NCBI GenBank assembly: GCA_014379785.1
Contig: JACMLD010000409.1
Location: 1 to 7,564, forward strand
Reading direction: 5' to 3'
Origin: Chitinophagaceae bacterium
Lineage (GTDB): Bacteria > Bacteroidota > Bacteroidia > Chitinophagales > Chitinophagaceae
DNA: 7,564 nucleotides
Shown: in pieces, positions 1 to 6,102 of the stretch
Layout: each line of letters begins with the position of its first letter
How positions within the stretch are numbered: the first letter of the stretch is position 1
Program-made: the position numbers and the translations under genes
The notes under the pieces: model-generated
Seen by the model: the letters and a program-made list of their open reading frames with translations, nothing else
What the model was told of the DNA's origin: nothing
Database searches by the model: none

Positions 1-292
1 GAGCGATTATCATATGCCTGTAAATGTTGGCAACCCGGATGAGATTTCTTTGAAAGAATTTGCTGAAGAGATCATCAAACTGACCGGCACTGAACAGAAA
101 ATCGTTTACAAGCCCTTACCTGTGGATGATCCAAAGCAGCGTAAGCCTGATATCAGCAAGGCAAGACAGCTGCTGGGCTGGGAGCCAAAAGTGAAAAGAG
201 CGGAAGGGGTGAAGGTTACTTACGAATATTTCAAATCGCTTCCAAAAGAAGAGCTCACCAAACAGCCCAAAGAGTTTGTGAGCATTAAATAA
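1..292 (+). CDS. UDP-glucuronate decarboxylase-type SDR epimerase, C-terminal part (5' end outside window)
   Basis: The reading frame is open from base 2, and 96 residues are visible before the TAA at 290-292. An internal Met at 14-16 should not be taken as the start. The visible part is the substrate-binding C-terminal region of an extended SDR enzyme. Its run VNVGNPDEISLKEFAEEI, then YKPLPVDDPKQRKPDI, then LLGWEPKV, then a closing TYEYFKS, is characteristic of the UDP-glucuronate decarboxylase (UXS) group, which converts UDP-glucuronate to UDP-xylose using a bound NAD+. The Rossmann motif and the catalytic Tyr-Lys lie outside the window, so the reaction is assigned from family resemblance only. 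It sits 6 bases before the next gene, so the two are almost certainly cotranscribed. Other sugar-nucleotide epimerases share this fold, but the PVDDPKQR(K/Q)PD stretch favours UXS. Confidence 0.85.
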   Translation, partial: SDYHMPVNVGNPDEISLKEFAEEIIKLTGTEQKIVYKPLPVDDPKQRKPDISKARQLLGWEPKVKRAEGVKVTYEYFKSLPKEELTKQPKEFVSIK

Positions 293-298
293 ACAAGG

Positions 299-1579
299 AT
301 GTATCAGGAATTATTAGAGAACAAAACCAAACTTGCAGTAATCGGTTTGGGGTACGTTGGTTTGCCAATAGCGCTCGAGTTTGCAAAACATATTTCTGTC
401 ATAGGATTTGATATTAACGCAAAACGGGTCGATATGATGAAAAATGCGATCGACCCAAGCAAAGAAGTAGATGCATCTGAATTTAAAAACAGAAATATCA
501 TTTTTACAAGTGACCTCACAGAATTAAAAGAGGCTGCTTTTTTTATTGTTGCTGTTCCGACACCAGTTGACAAATACAACGTTCCGGATCTTAAACCGCT
601 GATATCTGCATCGGAAACAGTAGGCAAAGTTTTGAAAAAAGGAGATTATGTGGTTTATGAATCCACTACATATCCAGGTTGCACCGAAGAAGATTGCCTC
701 CCGGTGCTCGAGCGCATATCTTCTCTTAAACTTGGCATCGATTTCAAACTTGGTTATTCTCCAGAGCGAATCAATCCAGGTGATAAGGTGCACACGCTGA
801 AAACAGTTGTAAAAGTCGTTTCCGGGTCAGACGAAGAATCGCTTGATCAGATTGCGAAAGTATATGAACTGGTCGTTGATGCCGGGGTTCACCGTGCGCC
901 AACAATCAAAGTTGCAGAAGCAAGTAAGATTGTTGAGAATACGCAACGCGATTTGAATATTTCCCTGATGAATGAGCTGTCACTCATATTTGACAGGATG
1001 GGCGTAAACACTTTTGATGTAATAGAAGCCGCCGGAACAAAATGGAATTTTTTAAAATTTCAGCCCGGTCTGGTTGGAGGTCACTGTATTGGTGTTGATC
1101 CGTACTATCTGACCTATAAGGCAGCATCACTTGGTTACGAATCGAAAGTCATTGCCGCCAGTCGTTACATTAACGATGATATGGCAAAATATGTGGCAAG
1201 GGCCATCATCACGCATGTATTGAAAAATTCCAATGAGCCCCGTGTACTGGTGAAAGGTGTGACATTTAAAGAGAATGTGAGCGATATTCGTAATTCAAAA
1301 ATCGTGGATACCGTAAAGGAACTGCTCGCATTTAATATTTCTGTCGACATCGAAGATCCGTATGCTCAAGCAGAAGAAGTATTTGAAGAATACGGACTCC
1401 ACCTTACAAAAACCCCGGGCAACAACTACGACGCTGTGGTAGTCACGGTACCCCACGAACTGTATACCCGGCACAACAACGAATATTTTGAATCAATCAC
1501 CACCCAAAAAGCATTGGTCGTTGATCTCAAAGGAATTTATAAAGGAAAGATTACCGGAAGAAAATATTGGAGTTTATGA
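299..1579 (+). CDS. Nucleotide-sugar 6-dehydrogenase, TviB/WbpO (UDP-GlcNAc/GalNAc dehydrogenase) clade
   Basis: This 426-residue enzyme is full length for its family. It should oxidise C6 of a UDP-N-acetylhexosamine to the uronic acid with two NAD+. The NAD-binding motif GLGYVG is at residues 16-21. VPTPVD and YESTTYPGCTEEDC follow. Conserved K210 and N214 lie in EASKIVEN. The catalytic thiol is C263 in VGGHCIGVDPYYLT, and the C-terminal UDP-binding domain has TFKENVSDIRNSK. The stretch GTKWNFLKFQPGLVGGHCIGVDPYY is typical of TviB/WbpO/VipA enzymes. Classical UDP-glucose dehydrogenases have a GGSCFPKD-type motif instead, so this is unlikely to be the source of UDP-glucuronate for the upstream gene. 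GlcNAc versus GalNAc specificity cannot be read from the sequence. The ATG at 299 has AAGG directly against it, too close for a normal ribosome site. The stop overlaps the rfbB start as ATGA. Confidence 0.93.
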   Translation: MYQELLENKTKLAVIGLGYVGLPIALEFAKHISVIGFDINAKRVDMMKNAIDPSKEVDASEFKNRNIIFTSDLTELKEAAFFIVAVPTPVDKYNVPDLKPLISASETVGKVLKKGDYVVYESTTYPGCTEEDCLPVLERISSLKLGIDFKLGYSPERINPGDKVHTLKTVVKVVSGSDEESLDQIAKVYELVVDAGVHRAPTIKVAEASKIVENTQRDLNISLMNELSLIFDRMGVNTFDVIEAAGTKWNFLKFQPGLVGGHCIGVDPYYLTYKAASLGYESKVIAASRYINDDMAKYVARAIITHVLKNSNEPRVLVKGVTFKENVSDIRNSKIVDTVKELLAFNISVDIEDPYAQAEEVFEEYGLHLTKTPGNNYDAVVVTVPHELYTRHNNEYFESITTQKALVVDLKGIYKGKITGRKYWSL

Positions 1580-2643
1580 CAAAAAAATTCTCGAAAACAA
1601 TTATGGTGACCGGCGGTGCCGGTTTTATCGGTTCACATGTGATCAGGCTTTTCGCTACAAAATATCCATCCTACCACCTGGTCAATGCAGATGCACTCAC
1701 GTATGCGGGCAATCCTGAAAACCTCAAAGACATTGAGGCCAATCCCAATTATACTTTCGAAAAAGCGGATATCACCGACGAAGCAAAAATCTTTGAACTT
1801 TTCGAAAAATACGCATTCGATGCAGTAATACACCTTGCGGCCGAAAGTCATGTAGACAGAAGCATCATGGATCCCCTTGCATTTGTAAAAACAAATGTCA
1901 TTGGGACCGTAACCCTGCTGAATGCCTGCCGCAAATACTGGAAAGATAAAATGGATGGCAAACTATTCTACCATGTGTCAACAGACGAAGTCTACGGATC
2001 ACTCGGAGAAGAAGGTTTTTTCACCGAGCACACACCTTATGATCCGCATTCACCCTACTCTGCATCAAAAGCTTCTTCGGACCATTTTGTAATGGCTTAT
2101 CACGATACATACGGCATCCCCGTGGTAATGAGTAATTGCTCAAATAATTATGGCTCACACCATTTCCCTGAGAAACTCATTCCACTCATGATCAACAATA
2201 TCAAAAACAGCCGTCCGCTTCCTGTTTATGGCAAGGGAGAAAACGTGCGCGACTGGCTTTTTGTAGAAGATCATGCAAGAGCCATTGATGTGATATTTCA
2301 CAAAGGAAGAAACGGACAAAGCTATAATGTGGGCGGTTTCAACGAGTGGAAAAACCTCGACCTGGTATTCCTTCTCTGCCGCATCATGGACCAGAAGCTG
2401 GGAAGACCTGAAGGCACCAGCGCGGAACTTATTACCTATGTGAAAGATCGTCCGGGCCATGATCTCAGGTACGCGATTGACGCTACCAAACTCAACAAGG
2501 AACTTGGCTGGTCGCCATCGCTTCAGTTTGAAGAAGGTTTGGAAAAAACGGTTGACTGGTATCTGGACAATGAAGAATGGGTGAAACATATTACCAGTGG
2601 TGATTACCAGCATTATTATAAAGACCAGTACGAACAACGCTAA
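1576..2643 (+). CDS. rfbB: dTDP-glucose 4,6-dehydratase
   Basis: RfbB/RmlB removes water from dTDP-D-glucose to give dTDP-4-keto-6-deoxyglucose, the second step of dTDP-L-rhamnose synthesis. The protein is 355 residues, the usual family size. Visible motifs are TGGAGFIGSH (residues 12-21) for NAD+ binding, HLAAESHVDRSI, the dehydratase triad T136-D137-E138 in STDEVYG, and the SDR pair Y161 and K165 in YSASK. NCSNNYG, FPEKLIPL and the C-terminal DRPGHDLRYAID are also typical. An in-frame TTG at 1567 would add three residues. The ATG at 1576 is preferred because it overlaps the TGA of the preceding gene as ATGA and gives the normal N-terminus, which suggests translational coupling. rfbC follows after 17 bases. 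Confidence 0.97.
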   Translation: MTKKFSKTIMVTGGAGFIGSHVIRLFATKYPSYHLVNADALTYAGNPENLKDIEANPNYTFEKADITDEAKIFELFEKYAFDAVIHLAAESHVDRSIMDPLAFVKTNVIGTVTLLNACRKYWKDKMDGKLFYHVSTDEVYGSLGEEGFFTEHTPYDPHSPYSASKASSDHFVMAYHDTYGIPVVMSNCSNNYGSHHFPEKLIPLMINNIKNSRPLPVYGKGENVRDWLFVEDHARAIDVIFHKGRNGQSYNVGGFNEWKNLDLVFLLCRIMDQKLGRPEGTSAELITYVKDRPGHDLRYAIDATKLNKELGWSPSLQFEEGLEKTVDWYLDNEEWVKHITSGDYQHYYKDQYEQR

Positions 2644-2660
2644 TTTATTCAAGCAGGATT

Positions 2661-3221
2661 ATGCCCTTTATAAAAACAGATTTTCCCGGACTGCTTATCT
2701 TTGAACCAAAGATCTTTGGTGATGACCGCGGATATTTCTACGAATCATACAATGCGCAAACCTTCGCAGCGGAAGGAGTGGAGATAAAATTTGTTCAGGA
2801 TAACCAGGCAAGGTCGGTCTATGGCGTGGTGAGAGGATTACATTTCCAACTCAATCCACATGCACAGACGAAACTTATCAGGGTATTGCAAGGCAACATT
2901 CTGGATGTGGTGGTTGACCTCAGAAAAAATTCACCGACCCATGGCCAGGTGTATACACTTGAACTTTCCGCCGAAAACAAAAAACAGCTGATGGTGCCGC
3001 AGGGGTTTGCCCATGGCTATTCAGTACTCAGTGAAACAGCAGAAGTGTTTTATAAATGTGATGAATTTTATCACAAGGAAAATGAGGGAGGACTCGCCTA
3101 CAACGATCCCGCATTGGGGATCGACTGGAAAGTTCCCGCTGATAAAATGATCCTATCCGGTAAAGACCTTGTCCACCCGGCTTTCGCTGATTGCAAACAC
3201 AATTTTGTTTTTGAAAAATGA
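2661..3221 (+). CDS. rfbC: dTDP-4-dehydrorhamnose 3,5-epimerase
   Basis: RfbC/RmlC is a cofactor-free cupin that epimerises C3 and C5 of dTDP-4-keto-6-deoxyglucose to give dTDP-4-keto-L-rhamnose. The 186-residue length is normal. Landmarks are DDRGYFYESY (21-30), FVQDNQARS, RGLHFQ with the proposed catalytic base H61, VVVDLRKNSPT (83-93), the PQGFAHGY turn (113-120), FYKCDEFYHKENEGG, which holds the likely catalytic tyrosine around Y131, and DPALGIDW. The start ATG has a weak AGGA at 2655-2658, too close to act as a strong ribosome site. The TGA overlaps the start of rfbD as ATGA. Confidence 0.97.
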   Translation: MPFIKTDFPGLLIFEPKIFGDDRGYFYESYNAQTFAAEGVEIKFVQDNQARSVYGVVRGLHFQLNPHAQTKLIRVLQGNILDVVVDLRKNSPTHGQVYTLELSAENKKQLMVPQGFAHGYSVLSETAEVFYKCDEFYHKENEGGLAYNDPALGIDWKVPADKMILSGKDLVHPAFADCKHNFVFEK

Positions 3222-4099
3222 TGGAAAAACCAGTCATAATAGTAACGGGTGCCAACGGACAACTTGGTAAAGAACTGAGGGTTCTGGCCATCCACTATAC
3301 AAACTTTGAATTTCGTTTTCTTGCAAAAGAGGACCTGGCCATAAATCAGTTTCAACTACTGAGAGATTATTTTCTCACATACAAACCTGCCTATTGCATC
3401 AACTGTGCAGCCTATACTGCAGTGGATAAAGCCGAATCGGAAAAAGAAATGGCAATGCTGATCAATGGCGAAGCGCCGGGGATACTTGCAGAAGTTTGCC
3501 GTGAATCCGGTACCCGCTTTGTTCATATTTCAACAGATTATGTATTTGACGGCACTGCTACCACACCATACAGGGAAACGGACAGTACAAACCCTGTCAA
3601 CTTTTACGGCGCCACAAAACTTGCAGGTGAAGAATCCTGTCAGAAATCAAATCCGGACAGTATCATCATCCGGACATCGTGGGTGTATTCTGAGTTTGGT
3701 CACAACTTTGTGAAAACAATGAGAAGGCTGATGAAAGAAAGAGAAAGCCTTTCGGTTGTAAACGATCAGTTCGGCTCGCCCACCTATGCAGCTGACCTCG
3801 CACGTTGTATTCTGTTTATTATTGCAGCGGCCGAGAAGTCGGAGTGGAAACCCGGTATTTACAATTACAGCAATGAAGGAGTAATAAGCTGGTTCGACTT
3901 CGCGGTAGCGATAAAGGAAATTACCGGAGCCATTTCAAGTGTCAATCCTATTCCCACTTCTGCATTCCCAACTCCCGCCAAAAGGCCTGCCTGGTCGGTA
4001 CTCGATAAGCAGAAAATAAAACACGCCTATCCCGAAGTCCCCATACCCGAATGGCAGGAATCTCTCAGAGTATGCCTCTCGCATCTGACGCTGATCTGA
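3218..4099 (+). CDS. rfbD: dTDP-4-dehydrorhamnose reductase
   Basis: RfbD/RmlD reduces dTDP-4-keto-L-rhamnose to dTDP-L-rhamnose with NAD(P)H, the last pathway step. The protein has 293 residues, as expected. It shows the dinucleotide-binding TGANGQLG (10-17), NCAAYTAVDKAE, STDYVFDG with T106 and D107, the catalytic Y130 and K134 in FYGATK, RTSWVY, and the C-terminal RPAWSVLDKQK. Two adjacent ATGs (3218 and 3221) open the gene. The first overlaps the rfbC stop as ATGA, the second gives a protein one residue shorter, and the sequence cannot decide between them. It is the last gene of the operon in view: the stop ends one base before the stop of the convergent gene at 4101, so there is no room for an intergenic terminator. 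Confidence 0.96.
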   Translation: MMEKPVIIVTGANGQLGKELRVLAIHYTNFEFRFLAKEDLAINQFQLLRDYFLTYKPAYCINCAAYTAVDKAESEKEMAMLINGEAPGILAEVCRESGTRFVHISTDYVFDGTATTPYRETDSTNPVNFYGATKLAGEESCQKSNPDSIIIRTSWVYSEFGHNFVKTMRRLMKERESLSVVNDQFGSPTYAADLARCILFIIAAAEKSEWKPGIYNYSNEGVISWFDFAVAIKEITGAISSVNPIPTSAFPTPAKRPAWSVLDKQKIKHAYPEVPIPEWQESLRVCLSHLTLI

Positions 4100-4100
4100 T

Positions 4101-4769
4101 TTATTTCACCGAAGTAATTGCAGTGCCACCATTTTTCGTTTCGGTTTTTACCACGCCAAATCCGGGTGCATACCATTCGCTCCCGTCAGTATTCATCGGC
4201 ATATTGATTCCGGCGGTGTTGATGACAATTTTTCCTTTGTACGAAATCTTGTAACATTCCCACGTGCCGGCAGTGGTGGTCACTGATTCTTTTGCGACTA
4301 CTTTTCTCTCGGTCATGGTCAGTTTGATCTTTTGTGGAATGCCGGAGGTCTCGAGGTCCATATTAAAGACGGCATCCTGCAACTGGTCACCTATGGCGAT
4401 TTTATTTGGGTATTCCAGAAATCCTTCCTCTATGCTCGCTTTAGTCGTTGTTTGCTGTTGCTGCGGCCCCATCATCATTTTCATGTCAACCATCAGCATA
4501 CCGCCCTTGCATTTGATGGCACTGCTGGATGTGGCGATTGATTTGTTCTTTTTGTCGAACATTTCAGAATTTATTGAAGCTGTGGTTATACCGGCGGAAG
4601 TTTTTACATCCGACACTTTATAGACCTGCTTTCCACTGACCTCACCCTTCTTTCCGTAAATGGTCATCTCGACCGTTTTGTTGTTTTGCAGAAAATAGTA
4701 AGATTCACAATTTTGTGCGTTGAGGGCAAGTGCGCTGAGTACAAAAAGGCAAAGAAGCAATGGTTTCAT
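4101..4769 (-). CDS. Secreted TapB/DUF3108-like protein of unknown function
   Basis: The 222-residue protein starts with a clear Sec signal peptide: MKP, a leucine-rich core, then ALNA with likely cleavage after A18. The mature form would begin QNC and be exported to the periplasm or outside. The mature part begins CESYYFLQNNKTVEMTIY, followed by KKGEVSGKQVYKV, a K-C-K-GG stretch near residue 87, a Met-rich VDMKMMMG followed by four Gln (103-106), then TAGTWECYKISYKGKI and EWYAPGFGVVKTE. I recognise this layout as the Bacteroidota TapB-family/DUF3108-like group; no function is established to my knowledge. The frame stays open to 4922, but that extension has no signal peptide at its start and runs through a promoter and a terminator. 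The ATG at 4769 is therefore the start. It is convergent with rfbD. Confidence 0.85.
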   Translation of the reverse strand: MKPLLLCLFVLSALALNAQNCESYYFLQNNKTVEMTIYGKKGEVSGKQVYKVSDVKTSAGITTASINSEMFDKKNKSIATSSSAIKCKGGMLMVDMKMMMGPQQQQTTTKASIEEGFLEYPNKIAIGDQLQDAVFNMDLETSGIPQKIKLTMTERKVVAKESVTTTAGTWECYKISYKGKIVINTAGINMPMNTDGSEWYAPGFGVVKTETKNGGTAITSVK

Positions 4770-4790
4770 AATCTGATGGTTGGTTGGAAG

Positions 4791-4820
4791 CAAAATTAGG
4801 GCTTGGATAATAAATAGAAA
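4791..4820 (-). promoter_or_regulatory. Bacteroidota-type promoter for the secreted TapB-like gene
   Basis: Read on the minus strand, TAATTTTG (4798-4791) matches the Bacteroidota -7 consensus TAnnTTTG exactly. An imperfect -33 element TTTC lies at 4820-4817, with an 18-base spacer. Transcription would start near 4785, leaving a leader of about 16 bases before the ATG at 4769. A 16-bp palindrome abuts the -33 element on its upstream side. This is a pattern match only. Confidence 0.6.
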
Positions 4821-4836
4821 TACCACAATTGTGGTA
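4821..4836. promoter_or_regulatory. Perfect 16-bp palindrome, candidate operator
   Basis: TACCACAATTGTGGTA is identical to its reverse complement. It lies just upstream of the predicted -33 element of the secreted-protein promoter, around -36 to -51 relative to the inferred start, a position typical of activator sites. It also touches the end of the upstream terminator's T-run. A dimeric helix-turn-helix regulator is a reasonable guess, but I do not recognise the site and no regulator gene is nearby. Confidence 0.5.
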
Positions 4837-4870
4837 AAAAAATAGCTCCGTTCATGTTTTGAAAGGAGCT
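4836..4870 (-). terminator. Intrinsic terminator on the minus strand with no annotated upstream gene
   Basis: On the minus strand AGCTCC (4870-4865) pairs with GGAGCT (4849-4844). After a single mismatch, an inner TTC/GAA adds three more pairs, leaving a 7-base loop AAAACAT. The stem is followed by A and seven T (4842-4836). The T-run exists only for leftward transcription. No minus-strand gene lies between here and the bidirectional terminator at 6867-6900, so it would end a small RNA or attenuate a leader of the secreted-protein gene. Confidence 0.6.
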
Positions 4871-4956
4871 GTTCCAGTTCCCGGCAAGGGAGAGGGTTAA
4901 GAACCATAATCGCACTTGCCAAAGGCGTGCAGACTTTTATGGTATTTGATAGGTGC
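4836..4956 (-). ncRNA. Candidate ~120-nt small RNA or regulatory leader
   Basis: The interval is bounded by a predicted minus-strand promoter (4961-4990) and an intrinsic terminator (4836-4870). It contains a second structure near its 5' end: ACCATAA (4943-4937) pairs with TTATGGT (4909-4903), enclosing GCAC/GTGC (4930-4927 with 4915-4912) and an inner GCC/GGC with a three-base loop. I could not match it to SRP RNA (no GGAAG-type tetraloop region), tmRNA, RNase P RNA or a riboswitch I know. It could instead be an attenuated 5' leader of the secreted TapB-like gene, because read-through would enter that gene. No convincing small ORF was found inside it. Confidence 0.35.
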
Positions 4957-4960
4957 AGAA

Positions 4961-4990
4961 CAAAAGTAAGACAGGATTGCTATACGGAAA
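4961..4990 (-). promoter_or_regulatory. Candidate promoter for the minus-strand RNA
   Basis: On the minus strand TACTTTTG (4968-4961) is an exact TAnnTTTG -7 match. TTTC (4990-4987) sits 18 bases upstream, the same -33 variant and spacing as in the promoter at 4791-4820. The predicted start is near 4956. TAnnTTTG occurs by chance at moderate frequency, so the main support is its pairing with the terminator 120 bases downstream. Confidence 0.4.
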
Positions 4991-4998
4991 GAGCATAA

Positions 4999-5052
4999 TT
5001 AGTGAACTGTGCTTTTTGATTTGCGAACGGTACTTTTTGGTTAACGAATTGT
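4999..5052. repeat. Three direct repeats with a 21-bp period
   Basis: TTAGTGAACTGT (4999-5010), TTTGCGAACGGT (5020-5031) and TTAACGAATTGT (5041-5052) share the pattern TTnnnGAAnnGT and start exactly 21 bases apart, two helical turns. The last two units extend to 21-bp blocks (5009-5029 and 5030-5050) identical at 15 of 21 positions, each containing CTTTTTG. Direct repeats at two-turn spacing suit a regulator that binds one face of the helix. The third unit touches the palindromic repeat that starts at 5051. Confidence 0.45.
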
Positions 5053-5148
5053 CATTCCGACTCCTTCCGCGAAGCGGAGTGGGTGGAGGAATCCCCGGCC
5101 GATACTCACGAAGTAATGATCAGGATTTCTCGCTCCGCTCGAAATGAC
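5051..5148. repeat. Long imperfect palindromic interspersed repeat (REP-like)
   Basis: The left end GTCATTCCGA is the near-complement of the right end CTCGAAATGAC. Further in, GAGGAATCC (5086-5094) matches the complement of GGATTTCTC (5123-5131) with one difference. The left arm also carries its own small hairpin, TCCGC-GAA-GCGGA (5066-5078). Elements with ends of the form GTCATTnCGA flanking GAGnAATCC are, from memory, scattered in many copies through Bacteroidota genomes. There is no coding capacity. It lies just upstream of the hydrolase gene, and an in-frame ATG at 5144 is part of its right end, which argues against using that ATG as a start. Confidence 0.7.
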
Positions 5149-5176
5149 TTTACTTCGCAAAACGAAAACAAATGTC

Positions 5177-6010
5177 ATGAAATCAATAGCAATCGCTCTA
5201 ATATCTGCGTTTATACTCGCATCCTGCGGCGAACAAAAACCCGCAGAAACAACTGAAACAACTGTTACGCCAGCACCAATGGCAATTATCGAGCAGACGG
5301 TAACCTATACATCTGATACAACCAACCTGATAGGTTTTGTGGCTTACGATTCGTCAGATACCGTGAAAAGACCCGTTATCCTCGTTGTCCCGGAATGGTG
5401 GGGGGTGAATGACTACACAAAAAGCAGGGTAAGGCAACTGGCGGAACTGGGATATTTTGCCATCGCGGTGGATGTTTACGGCAACGGAAAGATTGCCGCC
5501 AATCCACAGGAAGCAATGGCACTTGCAGGTCCATTTTATCAGAATCCAAAGCTCGCCCAGTCACGGCTGAATGCTGCGCTTGCCAAAGCGCTTACCTATG
5601 CCCAGGCGGATTCGTCAAAAACAGCCGCCATCGGCTATTGCTTCGGAGGTTCAATGGTATTAAACGCGGCAAAATTAGGTTCAAACCTGGGTGGAGTCGT
5701 GAGTTTTCACGGTGGACTCGAAGGGGTTCAGCCCGACAAAAAATTACTCCGTGCAAAAGTGCTGGTTTGTCACGGCAACGCCGACAGCTTTGTACCGGAA
5801 GCACAGGTGTCTGGTTTTAAAAAACAAATGGACAGTATAAACGCAGACTACAAAATCATCAGATACGACAGTGCAACACACGCATTTACTAATCCTGCGG
5901 CTGATGAAACTGCCAAAAAGTTCAGTATGCCCATCGCGTACAACGCGGCCGCAGACAAGAAATCATGGGAGGATATGAAGGTGTTCCTGGAGAGCGTTTT
6001 CAGGCGTTAA
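5177..6010 (+). CDS. Lipoprotein of the dienelactone hydrolase family
   Basis: The 277-residue alpha/beta hydrolase has a lipoprotein signal: MKSIAIALISAFILASC, with lipobox LASC and lipidated C17, followed by a Thr/Pro-rich linker to about residue 40. The catalytic domain shows VPEWWGVNDYTKSRVRQLAELGY, the nucleophile C155 in GYCFGG, D203 in HGNADSFVP and H235 in THAF. The Cys-Asp-His spacing (48 and 32) nearly matches classical dienelactone hydrolase (C123, D171, H202). It should hydrolyse an ester or lactone outside the cytoplasm; the substrate is unknown. No aromatic-degradation genes are nearby. The ATG at 5177 is chosen over 5144 because it begins the signal peptide, while 5144 lies inside a repeat. 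It appears monocistronic. Confidence 0.93.
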   Translation: MKSIAIALISAFILASCGEQKPAETTETTVTPAPMAIIEQTVTYTSDTTNLIGFVAYDSSDTVKRPVILVVPEWWGVNDYTKSRVRQLAELGYFAIAVDVYGNGKIAANPQEAMALAGPFYQNPKLAQSRLNAALAKALTYAQADSSKTAAIGYCFGGSMVLNAAKLGSNLGGVVSFHGGLEGVQPDKKLLRAKVLVCHGNADSFVPEAQVSGFKKQMDSINADYKIIRYDSATHAFTNPAADETAKKFSMPIAYNAAADKKSWEDMKVFLESVFRR

Positions 6011-6017
6011 AGGATTT

Positions 6018-6079
6018 ATGCTGCAGCATTTAATGTAGTTTTTGGTTTTGGAGCTTGCTTTTTAAGTAACTTAAAGCAA
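6018..6079. repeat. Two small inverted repeats between the hydrolase and LysM genes
   Basis: ATGCTGCAGCAT (6018-6029) is a perfect 12-bp palindrome just after the hydrolase stop. TTGCTT...AAGCAA (6055-6060 with 6074-6079) forms a hairpin extended inward by TTAAG/CTTAA around a TAA loop. Neither is followed by a T-run, so neither is a clear terminator. They may be chance, weak termination or regulatory sites for the LysM gene. Confidence 0.25.
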
Positions 6080-6102
6080 CAATAAACCCTAACCCCCCCA
6101 AT

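Larger units (their letters stand above)
4770..5176. other. 407-base divergent intergenic region
   Basis: This region separates the leftward secreted-protein gene from the rightward hydrolase gene. From left to right it holds a promoter, a 16-bp palindrome, a minus-strand terminator and candidate small RNA with its promoter, three 21-bp-spaced repeats, and a long imperfect inverted repeat. The plus-strand promoter of the hydrolase is not clear. The nearest -7-like string, TACTTTTTG at 5031-5039, has one extra T and no matching -33 element at a suitable distance. A 64-codon plus-strand frame at 4953-5147 translates the repeats and looks spurious. Confidence 0.7.

Noticed and set aside
14..292. 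Stand-alone small gene starting at the ATG at 14
   Set aside because: The frame is open to the window edge and the sequence starts in the middle of a conserved SDR C-terminal domain.
2155..2652. 165-codon minus-strand reading frame opposite rfbB
   Set aside because: It is fully antisense to a well-conserved gene, and its composition is explained by the rfbB codons.
4264..4623. 119-codon plus-strand reading frame with hydrophobic, cysteine-rich translation
   Set aside because: It is antisense to the secreted TapB-like gene, which has a signal peptide and family motifs; the hydrophobic look comes from reading the complement of its Lys/Gln/Met codons.
4770..4922. N-terminal extension of the TapB-like protein to a TTG at 4922
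   Set aside because: The extension runs through an intrinsic terminator, a palindrome and a promoter, and it would bury a clear signal peptide that starts at 4769.
4999..5052. CRISPR array
   Set aside because: The units are short, degenerate and only 21 bp apart, with no room for spacers and no cas genes.
4953..5147. 64-codon plus-strand reading frame
   Set aside because: It translates the 21-bp repeats and the palindromic element, with no recognisable protein features or ribosome site.
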